Part shown: one piece after another, positions 39,812-47,892 of the stretch | Layout: each line of letters starts with the position of its first letter | How positions within the stretch are numbered: position 1 is the first letter of the stretch | Origin: Candidatus Contendibacter sp. | GTDB lineage: Bacteria; Pseudomonadota; Gammaproteobacteria; Competibacterales; Competibacteraceae | Assembly: GCA_029624675.1 (NCBI GenBank) | Contig: JARSSP010000051.1 | Span: 1-64,000 of the forward strand | Direction of reading: 5' to 3' | DNA length: 64,000 bases | The notes under the pieces: model-generated | What the model was told of the DNA's origin: nothing | The model's input: the letters and a program-made list of their open reading frames with translations, nothing else | Databases searched by the model: none | Program-made: the position numbers and the translations under genes

Positions 39812-40385
39812 CGACCAAAACTTGTCTGGGGTTTGCCTTGTGGAACCGCCGGGCGGTCAAGGAACTGATCCAAGCGGAATTTAGCATGACGATGCCGATT
39901 CGTACGGTGGGGGAATATTTGCTGCGCTGGGGTTGGACGCCGCAACGGCCCCTCAAACGGGCGCTGGAACAAAACCCGATAAAAACAAGACGTGGTTGAA
40001 GGAGACCTATCCCCAGATTGCGCGCCGGGCCAAGGTCGAACACGCGATCATCTACTGGGGCGATGAGACGGCGGTGGCGGAGGACGGTCATTGGCTGCGT
40101 GGGTCTGCGCCAGTGGGCCAGACCCCGGTGTTAACGACGCCAGCCCAGCACCATGGCCTGACGATGGTCTCAGCCATCAGTAATCAGGGGTTGGTGCGCT
40201 TTGCGTTCCTTGAGCAGGCCATGAATCGAGATCTGATGATCGATTTTATGGAAAAGTTGATTGCGGATAGCGGCCAAAAGGTCTTTCTTATTCTCGATAA
40301 CCTCAAAGCCCATCATGCCAAAGTTGTCACCGCTTGGTTGGAGGAGAGGAAATCGAAAATTGAAGTGTTTTATTTACCACCGTAA
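39812..40385 (+). pseudogene. IS630-family transposase, internal fragment with frameshift
   Basis: The frame starts LGFALWNRRAVKELIQAEF and TPQRPLKRALEQNP, then a one-base frameshift near 39976 leads to KTWLKETYPQIARRAK, the first catalytic Asp in IIYWGDETAV, and the second in VFLILDNLKAHHAK. It stops at YLPP plus TAA at 40385, where intact elements continue to the final catalytic Glu. Both ends are missing, so it is dead. Confidence 0.85.
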
Positions 40386-40598
40386 ACGATTTTAACCCCG
40401 CAACCGCCGCAACCGCCATAATCCGCGCGACTTTCCCCAACCTCGCGTCGGATCCTGGCCCCCCATCGTTTCGGAGCACGAACCATGGGCGACTTCCAGC
40501 GCTGCATCGATCTCATTCTGGCCGAGGAAGCCAGCTTGGCCTTGGGGAATTCCGACACCAGCGCCCGCATCGCCGCTGAGGCCGCGCCTCGACCCGTG

Positions 40599-40832
40599 CT
40601 ACCGAGCGGTTTCGATCAACTCGATATCCTTCTTCAGCAACTCGTTGACGAGTTGGCCGACGTCGATGCCCCTGGCCTTGGCGCGGGTGGCCAGATAGGC
40701 TTCCACCTCGGCTTCCAGATACACCGGCAGATTCAAACGAGTCTGGGGCCGGTGGAACTGGCCGCGCCGGCCTTGGGAGAAATCGATCTCGGCGGGGATA
40801 TCGTCATGATCTTGATTGGTCTGCTTGCTCAT
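40599..40832 (-). CDS. BrnA-family antitoxin (orphaned)
   Basis: A 77-residue BrnA/CopG-like antitoxin: an N-terminal charged region (DDIPAEIDFSQG) and a ribbon-helix-helix-type end, RLNLPVYLEAEVEAYLATRAKARG and VNELLKKDIELIE. BrnA represses its operon and neutralises the BrnT ribonuclease. ATG 40832 is used because the frame upstream (to 41006) belongs to the toxin region. The toxin gene just upstream is broken, so this antitoxin probably has no partner at this locus. Confidence 0.8.
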   Translation of the reverse strand: MSKQTNQDHDDIPAEIDFSQGRRGQFHRPQTRLNLPVYLEAEVEAYLATRAKARGIDVGQLVNELLKKDIELIETAR

Positions 40833-40854
40833 AGCCTTCACCCGATTGCATTGC

Positions 40855-41045
40855 CTACCGGGGTTCGTTTTCGTACTGCCGGCGTTCGTTCCGGGTGGCT
40901 TCGCGCGCCGAGATGATGCGGACCTGGGCGCGGTGCGGTCCCGTGGTCGGGTACGTGTGCGACACCGCCAATAGCTTGCCTTCGCTGGATGGACATGGCG
41001 ATCCAACAGTCCGATCCAGGACTACACTGTAAAGAAGTGCCATTT
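40855..41045 (-). pseudogene. Truncated, frameshifted brnT toxin gene
   Basis: The end of a BrnT toxin is clear: EGKLLAVSHTYPTTG and VRIISAREATRNERRQYE. The first half of the family (the WDEAKN and FEDP blocks) is missing. The strand before EGKLL reads DCWIAMS in another frame, meaning a frameshift near 40985. Only 62 residues remain of about 90, so it should be inactive. It lies upstream of the intact brnA as in whole loci. Confidence 0.7.
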
Positions 41046-41075
41046 TGACTATTAGAACTCTTACACCGCAATCCC

Positions 41076-41825
41076 ATGACCGACGACGAATTGTTACGCT
41101 ACAGTCGGCAAATCCTGCTGCCGGAATTCGACATCGAGGGTCAGGAGCGGCTGCGCCAGTCCCATGCGTTGATCGTCGGTCTGGGCGGGCTGGGCTCGGC
41201 GGTAGCGATGTATCTAGCGGCGGCGGGCGTCGGAAGGTTAACGCTGATCGATTTCGACCGGGTGGACCTGTCCAACCTGCAACGGCAGATCATCCACCGC
41301 ACGGCGGACATTGGCCGGTCCAAGGTCGAATCGGCCCGCGACACGCTCTTGGCGCTGAATCCGCTGGTGGAGATCGTCACCGTCCCGAAAATGCTGGACG
41401 ACGCAGAATTGCTGGATCGGGTCCAGCAGGCCGACGTGGTGGTGGATGCCTGCGACAACCTCCCTACCCGCCTGGCGATCAACGCCGCCTGCGTTCGAGC
41501 GAGAGTGCCACTGGTGTCCGGGGCGGCAATTCGGCTGGAGGGACAGCTACTCGTCTGGCGACCGGGCGAGGAAGGCGCCTGCTACCGTTGCCTCTACCGC
41601 GACGTGGAAGTCAACGCCGAGACCTGCGCGCAAACCGGCGTGCTTGCTCCCGTGGTTGGGGTAATCGGCAGCTTGCAGGCAGTGGAAACGATCAAGGTGC
41701 TAACCGGACTTGGCGAGACGCTCGATGGTCGGCTGCTGCTGCTGGACGCCGCGCGCATGGAATGGCGGCTCATGAAAGTCCGACGTTGGCCGGGATGTCC
41801 AGCGTGCGGCGATAAAATGGCCTGA
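41076..41825 (+). CDS. moeB: Molybdopterin-synthase adenylyltransferase MoeB (ThiF/HesA family)
   Basis: Activates the C-terminal glycine of MoaD (or a ThiS-like carrier) by adenylation. The 249-residue E1-like protein has the nucleotide loop GLGGLGSAVAMYLA, the Arg finger region DLSNLQRQIIH, VVDACDN, and the conserved ETCAQTGVLAP with the active Cys. Zinc cysteines appear as CYRC and CPAC. No rhodanese domain is attached. No moa genes are nearby, so the ThiF alternative stays open. The site before ATG 41076 is weak. DUF1028 follows 50 bases later. Confidence 0.88.
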   Translation: MTDDELLRYSRQILLPEFDIEGQERLRQSHALIVGLGGLGSAVAMYLAAAGVGRLTLIDFDRVDLSNLQRQIIHRTADIGRSKVESARDTLLALNPLVEIVTVPKMLDDAELLDRVQQADVVVDACDNLPTRLAINAACVRARVPLVSGAAIRLEGQLLVWRPGEEGACYRCLYRDVEVNAETCAQTGVLAPVVGVIGSLQAVETIKVLTGLGETLDGRLLLLDAARMEWRLMKVRRWPGCPACGDKMA

Positions 41826-41874
41826 TGGTGCATCCATCCGCCGAATTCAGGTAAACCGTAACGGAGCAACCCGC

Positions 41875-42759
41875 ATGACCTTTTCCATCGTCGCCTTCGA
41901 TCCCGCCAACGGTGATTTGGGCGTTGCCGTGCAATCCAAATTCCCCAACGTCGGCGTCTCCATCCCCTTCGCCAAGGCGGGAGTTGGAGCGGTGGCAACC
42001 CAATCCTACTGCAACACCAGCTATGGCCCGCGTGGGCTGGCGCTGCTGGAAAACGGCGCTTCGCCCGAGGAGGCGGTGGCGATTCTGACCGGCACCGACG
42101 CGCAGCGCGATTATCGGCAGGTCGGCATCATCGACGCCCAGGGTCGCGCCGCCAGTTTCACCGGCGCGCATTGTTTCGACTGGGCCGGCAGCTTGCGGGG
42201 AGAGTGCTGCGCGGCCCAGGGCAATACCCTGGCCGGGCCACGGGTGGTGGAGAGTATGGTGCGGACGTTCGAGACCACGCCGGGATCGCTGGCGGTACGG
42301 CTGATGACGGCCTTGCAAGCTGGCCAAGCCAACGGTGGCGACCGGCGCGGCCAGCAGTCGGCGGCGCTAAAGGTTGCGCGGGCCGGCGGCGGTTACGGCG
42401 GCTTCGACGACCGCTATGTGGATATCTCGGTTTACGACCATCCTACGCCGATTGCTGAACTGGAGCGGCTGTACGCCATTCACCGGCTGACCTATTTCCG
42501 CAGCGATCCTGACCAATTGGTCAGGATCGATACCGCCCTCGCCAACGAATTGCAACAAATCCTCCATGCGCGCGGTTTCTACAAGGGTGTCGCCAGCGGT
42601 GTTTGCGACGAGGAGATGCTACGGGCGCTGCGCGATTTCATGGGTTGGGAAAATTACGACGAACGCATCCGCGACGACGATCTGATCGACCTGGAAGTAC
42701 TGGCCGATATTCGTCAAAAACACACGGTTTGGTTGCGGGCGCATGGCCGAGGTGGATAG
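41875..42759 (+). CDS. DUF1028 family Ntn-hydrolase-like protein
   Basis: A 294-residue DUF1028 protein. The first 200 residues form the domain (TFSIVAFDPANGDLGVAVQSKFP, ATQSYCNTSYGPRGL, FTGAHCFDWAG), which is thought to have an Ntn-hydrolase-like fold of unknown substrate. The C-terminal 80 residues (LERLYAIHRLTYF to LEVLADIRQKH) look like the putative peptidoglycan-binding extension seen in part of the family. There is no signal peptide. GGAG lies eight bases before ATG 41875. It follows moeB closely and could be cotranscribed; no functional tie is known. Confidence 0.85.
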   Translation: MTFSIVAFDPANGDLGVAVQSKFPNVGVSIPFAKAGVGAVATQSYCNTSYGPRGLALLENGASPEEAVAILTGTDAQRDYRQVGIIDAQGRAASFTGAHCFDWAGSLRGECCAAQGNTLAGPRVVESMVRTFETTPGSLAVRLMTALQAGQANGGDRRGQQSAALKVARAGGGYGGFDDRYVDISVYDHPTPIAELERLYAIHRLTYFRSDPDQLVRIDTALANELQQILHARGFYKGVASGVCDEEMLRALRDFMGWENYDERIRDDDLIDLEVLADIRQKHTVWLRAHGRGG

Positions 42760-42773
42760 CAACGCGACGGGAA

Positions 42774-43769
42774 TCAGGGCGCCTTGTCCGCCGCGCCGGG
42801 CGCCTTCCGCGCCGGTAAAGCGGGGCTGTCGTCGAGATTCAGAAAAGGCACGGCACCGCCTTCACCCAGCAGGGTTTGCGGAACCACGCCGTTCCAGCGA
42901 TCCGCCGCGACCAGTGACACCACCTCGGGATGGGCCGTGACCGCCGCGCCTCGAATTTGCAAGCTGGCCGCCTGGGCCTCGCCGATGATCCGCACCGCCT
43001 CGGCCTCGCCCTGGGCGCGGATGACCGCCGCCCGCTTCTGCCCTTCCGCCTGGATCGCCGCCGCATCAGCCTCGCCCTGGGCACGGACCCGCATCTGATC
43101 CGCCTCGAAACGGATGCGATTGACGGTGTTCTCGGCCGCCACGGCGTCGTTCTTGGCCTTCACCGCCGCCTCGACGCTGGCGACGAACGTCGGGCTGTAT
43201 TCGATCTTGGCGATTTGTAGGTCCACCACCTCCAGGCCGAACAGTTCCGCCAATCGAGAACTGACCGCCTGGCGAATTTCGTTGGCGATGGCCTCGCGTT
43301 CCTCGGAAATCTTGATGGTGTTGCGGCGGGCGAACACCCGCATGGCCCGATCGGCGATGATCGGCTCCACGTTTTCGCGAATGCTGAAGTTGCCCGAGCG
43401 TCCCACCTGGTACAACAGACGGAACACCGCCGCTGGGGGAATCCGATAGGTCAGGCCCACCGAGATTTTCACCCACTGATTGTCCACGGTGTACATGGTC
43501 AGGTTCTGCACTTGCAGGATGTCGAGTGACACCTGCAAGCGATCCACCCGATCGATCAGCGGCCATTTCAGATGGATACCCGGACCGTAGGGTTCGCGGG
43601 TAGTCACCTCGCCAAAGCGACGCACGCCGGCCATTTCGGTGGGCTCGACCACGAACAAACCAAGCCAGAGCAGCAACCCGACCAGGATAACGAGGGGAAT
43701 GAACGGCTTTTTCAACCAGCCGGGCACTGTCCAGGCACGTTGAGGACGAGGCAATGGGGGCAAGGACAT
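42774..43769 (-). CDS. SPFH/prohibitin-domain membrane protein (HflC/stomatin-like)
   Basis: A 331-residue protein with one N-terminal membrane helix (about 22-42), an SPFH/band 7 domain (about 43-210) and a long Ala/Glu/Arg-rich helix (about 200-270) typical of oligomerising SPFH proteins. Key strings are GVRRFGEVTTREPYGPGIH and RAMRVFARRNTIKISEERE. HflC, HflK and stomatin are the near relatives; without a partner gene the exact type is open. These proteins scaffold membrane proteases or microdomains. ATG 43769 has GGAG seven bases upstream. Confidence 0.85.
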   Translation of the reverse strand: MSLPPLPRPQRAWTVPGWLKKPFIPLVILVGLLLWLGLFVVEPTEMAGVRRFGEVTTREPYGPGIHLKWPLIDRVDRLQVSLDILQVQNLTMYTVDNQWVKISVGLTYRIPPAAVFRLLYQVGRSGNFSIRENVEPIIADRAMRVFARRNTIKISEEREAIANEIRQAVSSRLAELFGLEVVDLQIAKIEYSPTFVASVEAAVKAKNDAVAAENTVNRIRFEADQMRVRAQGEADAAAIQAEGQKRAAVIRAQGEAEAVRIIGEAQAASLQIRGAAVTAHPEVVSLVAADRWNGVVPQTLLGEGGAVPFLNLDDSPALPARKAPGAADKAP

Positions 43770-43855
43770 GATGGTTCTCCAGGCGTGGCGTCAGCGATTT
43801 TCGTTTTGAGGCAAAATACTGTTTCATCCGTAAACGTCTTTCAAGCGTGCTTTCC

Positions 43856-45478
43856 ATGAAACCTGACCGCCTCGATACCGCTCCCCTCGCGCAAGTCATC
43901 GCCTACCACCAGGCGAGCAAGCATCACCTGAACCGCTACGCGCCCGGCCCGGGCGGGCTCGACTGGGCTAACCAGCCCGATCCATTTCGTCGTTTCGCCG
44001 GAGCCCCGCGTATTGAATTACCGTTGCGGGCCGATGCCTTGGCAACCTCGTTCGAGTCGGTGCGCCGGGGCGGGCGGCCAACCGCGCGCCCGCTGGAACG
44101 CGATTCGCTGGCGGTGTTATTCGAACTGTCCTTGGGACTATCGGCCTGGAAACAGCACGACGGCTCGCGCTGGGCGCTGCGCTGCAATCCGTCGAGTGGC
44201 AACCTGCATCCGACCGAGGGCTATCTGATCTGCCCCGCCCTGCCCGGCCTGAACGCCAGCGTTTACCACTACCTGAGCCACGATCACCTGCTCGAACAGC
44301 GCGCCGCGCCAAGTCATTCAAGCTGGGGCCATGAGCTGGACGGCGGGGTGGTGCTGGCGCTGACCGGCGTCCACTGGCGCGAAGCCTGGAAATACGGTCT
44401 GCGGGCCTACCGCTACTGCCAGCACGATTGCGGCCACGCCATCGCCGCCGTCGCCTACGCCGCCGCCGCGCTGGGCTGGCGGGCGCGGTTGCTGGCCGGC
44501 TGGGGTGACGCCGATTTGGCGGCCGTGCTGGGGCTGGATCGGGCGGAAGATTTCGCCGACGCCGAACCCGAAAGCCCGGAGGTCGCGCTGTGGGTGGGAC
44601 CCGAACCGCCACCGGCGGATTTATCGCCCGGCGCGCTGGCCCGTGGCCTTTGCTTCGCCGGTCGCGCCAACCGGCTGAGCCAGGCCCAGCGCGACTGGTC
44701 CGGCATCGACGCGGTTGACCATGCCACCCATCGGCCGGGTGGGATTGCGTCGCCCCCCTTCCGCCCCCCTCCACGCCCACCCCTGGCCCAGTCCGGCTGC
44801 CAGGCTAGCGCCGGGACGTTGATTCGCCAACGGCGCAGCGCGGTGGCGTTCGACGGGGTGACCACTCTACCCGCCGAACGCTGGTTCGGGATGCTGGACG
44901 CCCTGTTGCCGCGTCCGAACGCGCCGCCGCTCGATGCCTGGCCGTGGCCGCCGCGCGTGCATCCGTTGCTGTTCGCCCACCGGATCGATGGCATATCGCC
45001 CGGCCTCTATTTGCTGGCGCGGACGGCGGAGGCACTACCGGAATTGCGCGGCGCGTTGCACGGCGAATGGGAGTGGTCGCGAGTCGAACCAGCGCCAGAA
45101 CATCTGCCGCTGTACCGGCTCACCGTGGGCGACGCCCGCGACGCGGCGCGGGTGATTGCCTGCCATCAGGACATCGCCGCCGATTCCTGCTTCGCGGTCA
45201 GCTTTCTGACCGAGTTCGTCGGTCCACTCCAGGGCCAGCCGTGGGCATACCGGGAACTGTTCTGGGAAACCGGCCTGCTGGGGCAGGTTCTCTACCTGGA
45301 AGCGGAAGCCGCTGGCATTCGCGCCACCGGCATCGGCTGTTTCTTCGACGACGCCATGCACCGCTTGTTGGGGCTGGACGGCCTGGCGTGGCAGTCGCTT
45401 TATCACTTCACCGTCGGCGGCCCAATCGAGGATCGGCGCGTGCGGAGCTTGCCACCTTACGCGCATTTACATCGATAA
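43856..45478 (+). CDS. SagB/ThcOx-type dehydrogenase with two nitroreductase domains
   Basis: A 540-residue flavoprotein-like protein. The first nitroreductase-like domain (about 60-260) includes LRCNPSSGNLHPTEGYLI, the FMN-phosphate motif of SagB proteins. The second (about 315-535) opens IRQRRSAVAFDGVTTLP, the RRS motif, and ends YHFTVGGPIEDRR. SagB-type enzymes oxidise azolines in thiazole/oxazole peptides, but stand-alone two-domain forms like this are widespread with unknown substrate. No YcaO-type cyclodehydratase gene or precursor peptide is seen nearby. ATG 43856 is preferred to an upstream in-frame codon at 43847. It converges on the copper operon. Confidence 0.75.
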   Translation: MKPDRLDTAPLAQVIAYHQASKHHLNRYAPGPGGLDWANQPDPFRRFAGAPRIELPLRADALATSFESVRRGGRPTARPLERDSLAVLFELSLGLSAWKQHDGSRWALRCNPSSGNLHPTEGYLICPALPGLNASVYHYLSHDHLLEQRAAPSHSSWGHELDGGVVLALTGVHWREAWKYGLRAYRYCQHDCGHAIAAVAYAAAALGWRARLLAGWGDADLAAVLGLDRAEDFADAEPESPEVALWVGPEPPPADLSPGALARGLCFAGRANRLSQAQRDWSGIDAVDHATHRPGGIASPPFRPPPRPPLAQSGCQASAGTLIRQRRSAVAFDGVTTLPAERWFGMLDALLPRPNAPPLDAWPWPPRVHPLLFAHRIDGISPGLYLLARTAEALPELRGALHGEWEWSRVEPAPEHLPLYRLTVGDARDAARVIACHQDIAADSCFAVSFLTEFVGPLQGQPWAYRELFWETGLLGQVLYLEAEAAGIRATGIGCFFDDAMHRLLGLDGLAWQSLYHFTVGGPIEDRRVRSLPPYAHLHR

Positions 45479-45489
45479 AATCGATAAGA

Positions 45490-45542
45490 TCATCGTAATT
45501 AAACGATGAATCCATTCAATAAATTGAATTTTTCGCGTTTTT
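45490..45542. terminator. Hairpins between convergent genes
   Basis: TCATCGT/ACGATGA (45490-45496 and 45503-45509) is a perfect 7-bp hairpin with loop AATTAA. ATTCAAT/ATTGAAT (45514-45520 and 45523-45529) follows and leads into TTTTCGCGTTTTT. Together they could end both the SagB-type gene and the PCuAC operon; the second stem is A+T-only apart from two pairs and overlaps the PCuAC stop. Confidence 0.4.
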
Positions 45543-45992
45543 CTGCACCCACATGTCCACAGTGATTTTTCCGGCGCGCTCAAGCCGGAGTGCGACCGCG
45601 AAGTGCTGTCCTTCCTCCAGCGGTTGCTTGAGGTTCAGCAACAGCAGATAGGGCCCACCGGGTTCCAGCCGTACTTCTCCACCCGCGGGGATTTCAATGC
45701 TTTCCACGGGGCGTGTCGGCGGCGTATCGCCTGTTCCACTGTGGGCGCGCAACTCGACCTTCTCGGCTATTTCCGTCGAGGCCGAGAGCAATCTGTCGGA
45801 CTTGCGACCGTTGTTCTTCAATATCAGATAACCCACGCCGCTGGCATCGCCAGCGACCCCCCGAGCCGTCGGCATGGCCCACGGATGGACGATTCTGATA
45901 TCGCCCAGCCGATAGCCATGACCGCTGGCAAGGAGCGGTAACCCAATCAACGCCAGCGTGGCGAGCAAAGAAAAAAATCGTCTCGGGATCAC
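45516..45992 (-). CDS. PCuAC-family periplasmic copper protein with altered ligand site
   Basis: A 158-residue PCuAC (DUF461) protein: signal peptide (about 1-24), then HGYRLGDIRIVHPWAMPTARG and a beta sandwich. PCuAC proteins carry Cu(I) to cytochrome oxidase or other copper sites. The usual Met/His ligands follow H-x10-M-x21-H-x-M. Here His84 is present, but the Met position is not obvious and the HxM pair reads Y115-L-L117 (PYLLLLNLKQ), so most ligands are gone. The start is GTG 45992 with AGGAG eight bases before it; the open frame runs further upstream to 46238 but without a signal peptide. It is the last gene of the copper operon. Confidence 0.8.
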   Translation of the reverse strand: MIPRRFFSLLATLALIGLPLLASGHGYRLGDIRIVHPWAMPTARGVAGDASGVGYLILKNNGRKSDRLLSASTEIAEKVELRAHSGTGDTPPTRPVESIEIPAGGEVRLEPGGPYLLLLNLKQPLEEGQHFAVALRLERAGKITVDMWVQKNAKNSIY

Positions 45993-46038
45993 CGAAAAGT
46001 CTCCTGAAATTGATCGGCGTGGTCCCGAATCGAAATTT

Positions 46039-46401
46039 TCAGCTATTGCATTCGGCGGAGGCGACCCGGCAGTCCGCACCGGTGCGCTGGCATTCGGCGA
46101 GGGCGGCCGCTTCGGCGGCGGCCGGAGTATCGCCCAGCCCCACGCCGAACCCGGCCTGCTGACCCAAGGCCAGGGTGCCGCATTGACCAGGACCAAACTC
46201 CAGGACCACCCGACAGTCGGCGGCGGGGCAGTCCTCAAGGACGACTTGCCGCACCCGCTGGGGGTCGACCACGCGCCAGCGCAACCGCCAGTCCTGCGTG
46301 CTGGGTGCGTAGGCCACGGCGCCGTGGCTGCCCACCGCGCCCAACCCCGCGCAACCGGCGGTTAGCACCAGGATGAGGACCATACCGAAGAGAATCTTCA
46401 T
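46039..46401 (-). CDS. DUF4189-like lipoprotein
   Basis: A 120-residue exported protein. The N-terminal MKILFGMVLILVLTAGCAG is a lipoprotein signal with Cys18 in LTAGC. The mature part has the DUF4189 pattern: an Ala-Tyr opening (GAVAYAPSTQDWRLRW), paired Cys in EDCPAADCR, FGPGQCGTLALG, and an Ala-rich helix before ALAECQRTG-ADCRVAS. Function is unknown. ATG 46401 overlaps the stop of the Gly-rich protein gene by ATGA, suggesting coupled translation in the copper operon; the PCuAC gene follows 46 bases later. Confidence 0.7.
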   Translation of the reverse strand: MKILFGMVLILVLTAGCAGLGAVGSHGAVAYAPSTQDWRLRWRVVDPQRVRQVVLEDCPAADCRVVLEFGPGQCGTLALGQQAGFGVGLGDTPAAAEAAALAECQRTGADCRVASAECNS

Positions 46402-46682
46402 GACTTCATGCCCTGAACACCGCGACCGCCCTTGCCATAACCATCCGGGGGTTTCCGCATCGTTTCGCCGCCGCCACCGCCGCCGCTCGGGCCGCCGCCG
46501 CCGCTCGCGCCACCACCGCCGTGGTGAGCATGGGCCACCGGCAGAAGGAAGGGCGTGCATGGAATCGGCAAGGTCAGAACCAGGGCCAGAACGATCCCCG
46601 CCGAGCGACAGTAAACGGCGAGCCTGCGAGTCAAGCCGACTCGGTGAGCTTTACCGAATGAGCGTTGTTTGAAATTGAGCAC
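46398..46682 (-). CDS. Glycine-rich exported protein in the copper operon
   Basis: A 94-residue protein with a basic N-terminus and a signal-like helix (about 27-52: AGIVLALVLTLPIPC to VAHA). If cleaved at AHA, the mature protein starts HHGGGGASGGGG and is a Gly-rich, His-led tail with a basic end. No family is recognised. The position between MbnH (25 bases upstream) and the DUF4189 gene (overlap) makes it part of the operon. A copper-binding His-His terminus is a thought prompted by the context, not shown. Low complexity makes homology hard to judge. Confidence 0.55.
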   Translation of the reverse strand: MLNFKQRSFGKAHRVGLTRRLAVYCRSAGIVLALVLTLPIPCTPFLLPVAHAHHGGGGASGGGGPSGGGGGGETMRKPPDGYGKGGRGVQGMKS

Positions 46683-46707
46683 GAGCCACGATCTCCAAGG
46701 GGGTCAG

Positions 46708-47892
46708 TCAATTACAGCGGGGATGCCGGGGAAAATTGCCGAATGGATCGGTAAAGCGCGGATCGCACAGGAATTCCCAATCGGTGAGGCTTTGGAAAAA
46801 GGCAATGACATCCTGCTTTTCCTGCGGAGTCAGCGAAAAACCGACGATCAGCTCGCTTTTATAGGGGCTCTTTGCTCCATCTCCGGCCAGCGGTCCTTCC
46901 TTGATCAGCCGCCCGCCGCGCGAGTAGTGATCCAGCACCTCTTCCAGGGTGGCGATGGAGCCATCGTGCATATAGGGCGCGGTCAGTTCGATGTTGCGCA
47001 GGGTGGGGGCCCGAAACCGTCCCATGTCGGCGGGCCGCTGGGTGAACTCCCACAGACCGCGATTGTTCAACGGATAATCGCCCGTCCCGCCGATGTTGTA
47101 GAGGCCGTTGTTGTGAAACTCGGCTTGCGCGAGCGTCGTCCCCGCATGGTTGACCGACTGGCTGAAGTTGAAACCGCCATGGCAGTGAAAGCATTCCATC
47201 CGCTCGGAAAAGAACAATTCCTGGCCGCGCCGCGCCGCCGGGCTCATGGCATTGCGATCACCCTGAAGGGTAGCCTTGTCGTAGGGCGAATGACCCGAAA
47301 TCAGGATCGACTCGAAAGCCGCGATGGCCTTGGCGACCCGGTCGGCGTTAAAGGGATTGGTCTCGCCCGGATAGGCATCGGCGAACAGCTTTTGATAAAC
47401 CGCGTCGTGGCGGAAACGATCCAGGATTTCGGTTTCGTGGTCGCTCCAGCCCAACTCCAAGGGAAATTCGCCAAATATCGGGATGAGCGCCTGGGCGTGA
47501 AGGGTGGCAAGGATCGGGTTGGCCCAGTTGAAGGTGGCGTTGTAGACCACGTTGGTCAGGCTCATGGCGTTGCGCGGGTGGTCCTCGCCAGTGGCGCCGA
47601 TGGACGTCAGCCGACCGTCGGTAAAACCGCGCGCCGGTTGGTGGCAGGAAGCGCAGGCCATGGTTTGGTTGATCGACATCCGCGGGTCGAAGAACAGATG
47701 GCGGCCCAGTTCGATCTTGGCGTCGGTCAGCGGGTTATCAGCCGACTCCCTGGGAGTGGGAAATCCCTGGGGCAGCGACCAGGAATAGCCGGTTGTTGGC
47801 GGCGACGTTTCATCGTCGCCGCCGCCATCGCCGCAGCCGGCCATCGCCAGCAGCGCGCTCAGCAGCAAGGTCCAACTCAGTTGTTGACTCAT
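46708..47892 (-). CDS. Di-heme cytochrome c peroxidase-like enzyme, MbnH-type (TIGR04039)
   Basis: A 394-residue lipoprotein with two c-type hemes: CASCH (in MACASCHQPARGF) and CFHCH (in MECFHCHGGFNF). It belongs to the di-heme MbnH group, relatives of MauG and cytochrome c peroxidase, with a partner gene. MbnH from methanotrophs oxidises a tryptophan of MbnP to kynurenine to build a copper site. The signal (LLLSALLAMAGCGDGGG) has a lipobox at Cys20. ATG 47892 follows the MbnP stop as TGATG; a GTG at 47895 is also in frame. Part of a five-gene operon. Confidence 0.9.
   Translation of the reverse strand: MSQQLSWTLLLSALLAMAGCGDGGGDDETSPPTTGYSWSLPQGFPTPRESADNPLTDAKIELGRHLFFDPRMSINQTMACASCHQPARGFTDGRLTSIGATGEDHPRNAMSLTNVVYNATFNWANPILATLHAQALIPIFGEFPLELGWSDHETEILDRFRHDAVYQKLFADAYPGETNPFNADRVAKAIAAFESILISGHSPYDKATLQGDRNAMSPAARRGQELFFSERMECFHCHGGFNFSQSVNHAGTTLAQAEFHNNGLYNIGGTGDYPLNNRGLWEFTQRPADMGRFRAPTLRNIELTAPYMHDGSIATLEEVLDHYSRGGRLIKEGPLAGDGAKSPYKSELIVGFSLTPQEKQDVIAFFQSLTDWEFLCDPRFTDPFGNFPRHPRCN

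Noticed and set aside
40485..40916. 143-codon frame on the + strand between the IS630 fragment and moeB
   Set aside because: Its second half overlaps the BrnA gene in antisense and the composition changes there; the first 35 codons might be a relic but match nothing I know.
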